DNA of 64,000 bases from Polytrichum commune (taxonomy: Eukaryota > Streptophyta > Polytrichopsida > Polytrichales > Polytrichaceae): assembly GCA_950295325.1 (NCBI GenBank), contig OX485807.1, positions 50,064,440-50,128,439 of the forward strand. Reading direction: 5' to 3'. The notes beneath the pieces were generated by a model. The model saw nothing but the letters and a program-made list of their open reading frames with translations. It did no database searches and was not told where the DNA came from. Made by a program: the position numbers and the translations under genes. This document shows, piece after piece, positions 58,046-64,000 of the stretch (within the stretch, counting starts at the first letter, position 1; every line of letters starts with the position of its first letter).

Positions 58046-58555
58046 TCAGTGGTCACCTCATTGAAGCATTTCAAACTCCCTACATGATATAGTGTGCTCA
58101 TTAGTAGATGATGTGTGAAGCTTTCTGTTGAGTTCTTAGGAGAAAATTGAAGCTTTTGGTGAAAATTGAAATTTTGATAAATAAGCTTACATGCTATTAT
58201 GATAGATTCTCAATTGAAACTTCTATTACCTTGATGTAATATACCATGAAGGAATATTATGGAGGTTTGCCCCTGGGCTGGCAACTCCCATATCATATGC
58301 GCACGCTTATGATCATTTGTAGAACATAAATTGAGCAATAACTTATGAATGTCTCCATTTTTGTTTAGAATTCAAGAGAGTATTTGATTGACTAATAAAA
58401 AATTAATTTTCTATTTGAAGATCATATAGAATATTATATACAACTTAATAGGAGTAAAATACAAGAACTATTTACACAGGTAGCAGAGAGGCAAGCCAAA
58501 AGATATTAGACAATGTTTTTTTGATTTTGATACAATATGTGATGATATTATATGA
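58046..58555. other. Beta-specific segment with a degenerate element A/B terminus
   Basis: CCCCTGGGCTGGCAACTCCC at about 58270-58289 resembles the CCCTGGGTACGCAACTCCC end of elements A and B. No second end was found. No gene. Confidence 0.4.
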
Positions 58556-58836
58556 TTTGCCAAGATGATTATCCATATTAATATTTTGAAGCAACCAAAA
58601 ATTATATTTCATAAGGCACGGCTATATTGAACCTTTGAAGAAGTTGAATTGATAACATGAATTGTTTGAGCTATGGACCATAATATGTGTAGGTGTGGAT
58701 GTTACTGTTTGCAGATATAATAATCTATACATGCAGCAGTTGGAGCTCTTCATAAATTACATCCCGTGCTTGCTCATAGAAGGAGTTTGTGAAGTTTTGA
58801 CGGAAATTTTGATTCAACATTTGTTGTTGATGGCAG

Positions 58837-59470
58837 GTATTTTGGGCAGATTGTAGTGCATCCTCAAAAGCGCAACCAATTTGCAATTCATTTGTGGTAT
58901 GAGTGTGTCGTATATGTAATTGAGCCATCACATGAGTTGGGAGGAGAGTGGGTTTGCAAGGCCAATGAAGGAGTTGGGAGATAAATTTGGACTAATTAGA
59001 CTTGATTGCATGCAATCACACTGTATTAGTTTGAATGTATGTAAATACTTTTGGAGATAGAAGGCATTAACTATAATATTTTAAGCTAAACATTCTCAAA
59101 CAAAACACCAATTTTAGTTCCATTTTAGGATGACAAAGACCCTTTCAATGGTAAGTCATAAAAATGTTGACCTCAATGTTGATGAGGATTTCGTAATATT
59201 TTTGACTTCCAAGTTAATTACATGCTTTATTGACGGTTTCACTTCGAAAATGAAATCCCAATCAATTGCTTATTTACTCAATAGAAGTGAGTGAATAAGG
59301 AATTTACTCATTGGGCATATTGTAGCACATCCTCAAAAGCGCAACCAATTTGCAATTTGCAATATGGGGGACTTCTTGCTGAGCAATGATGCCGTATATG
59401 TATTTGAGCCAACACATGAGTTGGGAGGAGAGTGGATTTGCAAGGCCAATCAGAGTTGGAGACAAATTAG
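58837..59470 (+). pseudogene. Two further copies of the TOPLESS-like terminal exon
   Basis: 58850-58984 and 59315-59470 both match 54743-54905 (GTGCATCCTCAAAAGCGC, then GAGCCATCACATGAGTTGGG). They carry different short indels in the acidic segment, and neither keeps an open frame through the whole exon. With 54743-54917 this makes three copies. Confidence 0.6.
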
Positions 59471-59559
59471 GATTAATTAGGATTAATTGGACTTGATTAC
59501 ATTCTATCACACTTTATTAGTTTGAATGTATATAAATACATGTGGAATTAGAAGGCATT

Positions 59560-60005
59560 AACTAAAATACTATAAGCTTAACGAAAACAAAACACTAAGT
59601 TTAGTTCCCTTTTAGAATGACCAAGATCTTTTCAATCGTAAAATTATAACCTCAATGTTAATGAGGGTTTTGTAATATATTTGACTTTCAAATTTAATTA
59701 CATGCTTTATTGACAGTTTCACTTTGAAAATGAAATCCCAATCAATTCTTTGTTTAGTCAATGGAAGTGAACATATTTATTATATTTTGGACCTTGAAGA
59801 TGAAGTGCACTCTATATGGGTTATATGGACAAGCAGCCTTCAAGAATGCAAGGGTGATTTTGTTTTTCAAAGTCGGGCGGAGCGGGTAGTAGTTTTCGAT
59901 CGTGCTCTGAAAAATTTAAGATCTTTTTGTGGGGGCTGCTTGAAATTGCCATATTGCAGGCCCCAACCTCTATCCACCTCCCCTGAAAGTTCGTAGGGGG
60001 AGGGG
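59560..60005 (-). repeat. Partial copy of the 812-bp element's internal/arm sequence
   Basis: It is related to 55045-55440 and to the reverse complement of 40040-40430. A less complete copy also lies at 59155-59285. Confidence 0.55.
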
Positions 60006-60128
60006 TTAATGTCCGCCATCTGTAAGTAGCGGTTGGACCTTCTTAATTTGCAATTACTTACCTAATAAAACAATTCACCAATTGAACATGTACCTCGTAA
60101 GACAAGATTTAAACCTTTTTGATAACTA

Positions 60129-60501
60129 CGCTAAATATGATATTTAGTGTCACATGGTATTTTATGTCACTATGGTAACTTCTCGGATGACACTTCTTAT
60201 TAATAAGTTTATAGATGTTGCCATCGGTGATGGATGAGTTCATCCATTGGCCAAACCCCTACCTTCTCTTGTCAGCAACTTGTGATGAAATATTGCCATG
60301 GATGAATAAAATTTGGATGAGAAGTTGCTTGGTAGATGACACTAATTGCAACACTGTAAATCTGTCATCCCAAGAGGAATTTACAAGGAATGACAAATAA
60401 TGTTGGGTTAACATGTAGTGTTGGTGACACTACACTGCGGAATAACATTTAGTTTTGAGCAAGACAATTAGAATTGGTGACACTGAATATCATATTTAGT
60501 G
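60129..60501. mobile_element. MITE family E member (beta)
   Basis: Ends GCTAAATATGATATTTAGTG and, inverted, CACTAAATATGATATTCAGT. TAC flanks both sides, a possible 3-bp duplication. Confidence 0.6.
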
Positions 60502-60507
60502 TACTAA

Positions 60508-61028
60508 TGCCCCCTTCCCACCTGACTTTAGTTAAGACCCAAAGTATTTCCTAAAAACCGGGTAAAGCTCCCTCGGTTATAGCGGAGGCATCCGACTATC
60601 CCAATGCACCTACAAGAACTTGCTCCGGAGATTTTCAAGTAGGTTTTAGTTAAGTAGCTTTCACACATGTTCATGGTTTTATCTACCAAGCAATGAATGT
60701 TGGGTAGTTTTTGTCCCATCCCCAAATGCCTTACTACTCACCTATCTTACCATCGGTTTTTGTTAATGACGCTCCTCGTGCCCTCATAGCTAAGACTAAA
60801 AAGCAACCAATCACAAGGGTGGGAGGCGACACTTTTAAAGCTCCTATATTCTTGCCTCATGTCTAGGTACCGAAGGGAGGGTCGGTAGTTTTAGCTTAAA
60901 ACCTCCACTTTTAAGCCATGCCACATCATTTGCCAACTAGGCTCGGCACTAGATAATGTCGATGGTGTGAAGGCCGGTTTGTTAGAACCAACTTTTAGTC
61001 TTAGCTAAAGTCAGGTGGGAAGGGGGCA
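60508..61028. mobile_element. 521-bp PIF/Harbinger-like MITE with 31-bp TIR
   Basis: Both ends start TGCCCCCTTCCCACCTGACT and remain inverted repeats for about 31 bases with one mismatch (TTAGTTAAGAC versus TTAGCTAAGAC). TAA trinucleotides flank it at 60505-60507 and 61029-61031, the duplication type of PIF/Harbinger elements. It is absent at the equivalent point in unit alpha (about 55931). It is noncoding. Confidence 0.75.
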
Positions 61029-61542
61029 TAAGGGGGCTACCCAACCTTGCAAGTAGTTGTTGAACCTCATTTATTAGTTACCTACGAGCCACCAAACCTC
61101 ACCAAGTAGGCACTGAGAGCCGGTTTACACTATGGACCATGAAGTCGGACCACGGAAGAGAGCATTTTTGATGGTTTGAGTTCATGGTCCAACTTCCATA
61201 GTCTAACATCTTACAAAAAATAGTTTTAAAAGCCTTGCGCCCCTCACTAGTTGTAAACCAAATGTGAACCAAGACGAATGACCATGCACCAAAAAGTGAA
61301 TGTGTTGATTTTCTATAATACATGTTCAAAAAGGGTAGATCTGGAAAAAAAAATCAAGTTTGACCACTCTCTTGTCTTCTCTTGGGCTTCACTTGTCTTC
61401 ACTTCTTGTTAAATGTGTTGAAGATGTGGCTTGCAAATCTTCTCACAACAACTTTTACCATTAAAAAAAGAAAAAAACGAGTGATTTAATTTGTACATGT
61501 GATATGTAATTTCCATGTGATATGTGCCATGTGTTGTCACTA

Positions 61543-61860
61543 CATTAAATAGGATATTTATTGTTTGATTATATTTAATGTTGTTGCCACCGTACCTTGC
61601 TCAACACTAATATCCAATTCTTTCATGACTAGTGTTAGAAGATTTGCTAGAAGATATGTTGGAATTCTCCTCTTATCGTTGTTTTCTATTTTTTCATATC
61701 CTTACTAATACTAAATTAAAACATGTAACTTCCACATATTAGCATAGTAGATATTTAGTGTTTGAGTTTACATTTAAAGTTACTTACTTTCATAGGGTTA
61801 TTGATATCTAGTGCATGTGTTTTTATTTAAAGTATCAAACACCAAATATCCTATGTAGTG
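61543..61860. mobile_element. MITE family F member (beta)
   Basis: Duplicate of 56369-56684, with the left end mutated to CATTAAATAGGATATTTATT. Confidence 0.55.
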
Positions 61861-62480
61861 TAGTAGAAAACATGAAAAAAAGAACCACAATTGTTTTTCC
61901 ATTGAAGTTCTTTTGACCACCCTAATCTACAGTCGCTAAACGACTACATAATTTTCTTTTTTTCATTTTGCAACTGTAATTTCAAAACGTTTTGGGATGT
62001 GTAATATACCCTTGGAAAGGTATTTTCGAGACCTCCCCAACGTTATATTACACGCCCCCAAATTACAAACATTTTAGTTGGTAAACCAAAAAAGAAAATA
62101 TGCACTCAAATTCTTCAGTTCTAGATGTCCCACATTGTTTGATGAAACATGTTGGAGCAAGTCAAAGGGGGGCATGACAAATGTGGTATGTCTCATAAGT
62201 TATGGAAGAAATGGTATGTCTCATGGGCTATGATATGATCTAGGCACATAGAGGGTGGACTTGCTTCTCAAGATTCATTACGCTTTACAGATGTTGAAAA
62301 GTGTGACTTGTGAGCCTTGCCTAGTGGGAAGATTTGTATATTTAAGCCCCCAAAATAAATTTCATTAATAAAAATATCATAACAACCATTTCTCTTCCAT
62401 GGGCCCTTGCATTTTCCTAATAGACCACCTCTCTCACCGCAAACCCATCGCAAACTAGTCTTACCGCAAGTAGTGTATCT

Positions 62481-63660
62481 TGTTACTTAGCTACCAAACC
62501 ACAAATGAAGGTGAATTTTCAACACAATCGAAATTTTTGTTAACCAAAGCATCCGGGGCCAACGTTGTCGAGAGTTTACACTCAAACCTAGGTTGTGTCA
62601 TATGTGGTTGTCATGAAAATACCTTATTTCTACAAGTGATTCCTTCACTGTGTGGATTCTTTCCATATGGTATGCAGGCTCCCACATGATTTCTCGGCCT
62701 TCCCTTGACCGCACTAGTAGGAAATGGGGGGGTTTATGTCATTCAAATGATTGTGGAATGACATTGTTTTGTTGGTTTTGACTGTTGTCAAGGGCCTCTA
62801 AAGATACATGCGAGTGTTATTCAATTGCTCTTCTTAATCGGACCCCTATATTTGATTGGTATGTGGTTAGGTGAGGATTAAAGAACAAATGCCATAAAGG
62901 CACATGTCTAAAAGAGATTGAATTGTGTCTTCATATTCTATTGACTACTCTATAGTCATTAGTGTACACAATTGAGAGGACCTACGTATTTGATTAAAGA
63001 ATCAAGAACCACACATTTTTGGATTTTGCGTATTTTATTGAAAGTGTAGGTTGGTAATAGGTTGCATATTACTCATAAACATGAGAGTGCGGCCATACGG
63101 GAGATGGTAATCTAGCAGAGTTGTTGGTGTCAACATAGGCTACATAAGTGACATTTGATGCAAAGCCAATCGTAACTCACCGGGAAATGTTGCCACCGGT
63201 GACTTTGTTGCCCCTATTCTTATAAGTTTTTGGTTCATTTGAGAAAGAAAAAATGATAAAATAAAAATCAATTACAAACTAAAAATCACCTTATTATTGT
63301 TGGTGCAATCTATCCTCATGGAGTGAAGAAATAAACCTTTAACCTTGCGTGCATTTGAATGTTTTAAGGCTTCTATGACGACAATTGCCAAGAAGTTAGC
63401 AAATGTGGGGAGATTGAGAAGGGATAGAGAATTTGAAACCTTGCGATACTTGAGGAGCCATTTTGTGAGCAAACATTTCAAAAAAAAACAAGATCTTGCA
63501 CCCAACAATCCTTCTTTATACTAGAATTTTAGCACCTAACACTGCTATTCCATGTGATCCCACTAACACCGAAGAGATACCCCCTGTTGCAAGCCAGCTC
63601 GGACTCTAACCCCACCCAATCCATTGATAGAGAATGTTTGTTCAAATCGCACATGCACGC
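62481..63660. repeat. Fragments related to D1/D2
   Basis: 62840-63010 matches 6935-7130 and 29600-29770. 63480-63660 matches 14085-14290 and 35445-35650. The middle (63010-63480) has no match that I can see and no gene. Confidence 0.55.
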
Positions 63661-63689
63661 CATACATTAAACACCCTTGTACGGACTTC

Positions 63690-64000
63690 CGGGGGTGTCA
63701 GATCCAGGCTGGAGCAGCTCTCCCAGGAAATTTTCGAACCCGACCGAAAACTGTTGCTCGCCCCATCCAACTTCGAAAAAAACTTTGTCCTTGCATTTTT
63801 CAAGGCCGCTTGATTACAAATCCCATATTGAGTGCACTTCACCTTCAAGGTCCAGAATTCAATATATATGTTCACTTCCAACGAATAAATAAGCAATTAA
63901 CTGGGATTTCATTATCAAAGTGAAACTGTCAATAAAGCATGTAATTGACTTGGAAGTCAAAAATATTACAAAAGCCTCACTAGCACTAAGGATATAACTT
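63690..64000 (+). repeat. Partial copy of the 812-bp element, running off the window
   Basis: It matches 40070-40390 in the same orientation (GATTACAAATCCCATATTGA, then GTGCACTTCACCTTCAAGG). The GC-rich arm is degraded to GAACCCGACCG-type sequence. Confidence 0.65.

Larger units (their letters stand above)
57530..62480. repeat. Tandem unit beta, a deleted copy of about 45.2-57.5 kb
   Basis: 57530-58045 matches 45204-46205. 58556-58640 matches 46200-46275. 58655-59155 matches 54565-55060. 59155-60500 matches 55060-55930. 61090-62450 matches 55945-57440. The 46.28-54.56 kb stretch is missing at about 58650. Beta begins about 50 bp after alpha ends, so this is a second tandem duplication in the window, independent of D1/D2. 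Confidence 0.75.

Noticed and set aside
1-64000. tRNA, rRNA or organellar genes
   Set aside because: No cloverleaf-type or conserved rRNA segment was noticed. This was a visual scan only, so a tRNA could be missed.

Overview
The window looks like nuclear DNA of a streptophyte, probably a land plant with a repeat-rich genome. It is AT-rich, has GT-AG introns, and carries plant-type gene pieces: a ULP2-like SUMO protease, a MYB/SANT-like factor and TOPLESS-like WD40 fragments. I cannot name the species. Intact host coding capacity is sparse; most of the window is transposable elements and duplicated blocks.

The outstanding feature is a complete DNA transposon at 16562-24984 (8,423 bp). It has perfect 15-bp terminal inverted repeats (CTCGGGGGGGGCAGT) and a perfect 8-bp target duplication (CCTTAAAC). 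One uninterrupted minus-strand ORF (17299-21828) encodes a roughly 1,509-aa transposase with P-element/THAP9-like DDE motifs. The window opens inside a second copy (1-3269) that matches the first wherever I compared them, across about 3.25 kb without an indel, but its terminal C-tract has 11 rather than 8 bases. The complete copy sits inside a decayed LINE, and the paralogous LINE at 38.38 kb preserves the unoccupied site.

Layout: 1-3269, right end of P-like copy 1. 3278-6834, decayed duplicate sequence. 6835-14870 and 29497-38320, a tandem segmental duplication (units D1 and D2). Each unit carries a gene for a small three-helix membrane protein, and D1 carries a second, inverted relative. 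D1 continues into a LINE, which is split by the P-like element, then 27.5-29.5 kb with a hAT transposase remnant. Comparing D1 with D2 exposes further insertions with 8-bp target duplications: a 266-bp hAT-like MITE in D1, a 660-bp hAT-like element in D2, and two CCCGGGTACGC-ended elements. 39.2-41.3 kb is a MITE cluster with an 812-bp long-TIR element flanked by perfect 8-bp repeats. 42.5-46.0 kb is the most gene-like part (MYB/SANT ORF, then five exons of a ULP protease). 46.6-54.9 kb holds widely spaced WD40/TOPLESS-like exons that look decayed. About 45.2-57.48 kb is duplicated in tandem as 57.53-62.5 kb with large internal deletions; the copy has lost the protease active-site cysteine exon. 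The last 1.5 kb holds further partial copies of D1-like and long-TIR repeats.

The genes do not form one pathway. The coherent story is of mobile elements inserting into duplicated host DNA, with paralogous empty sites that document each event. All similarity calls are by eye; no search was run.
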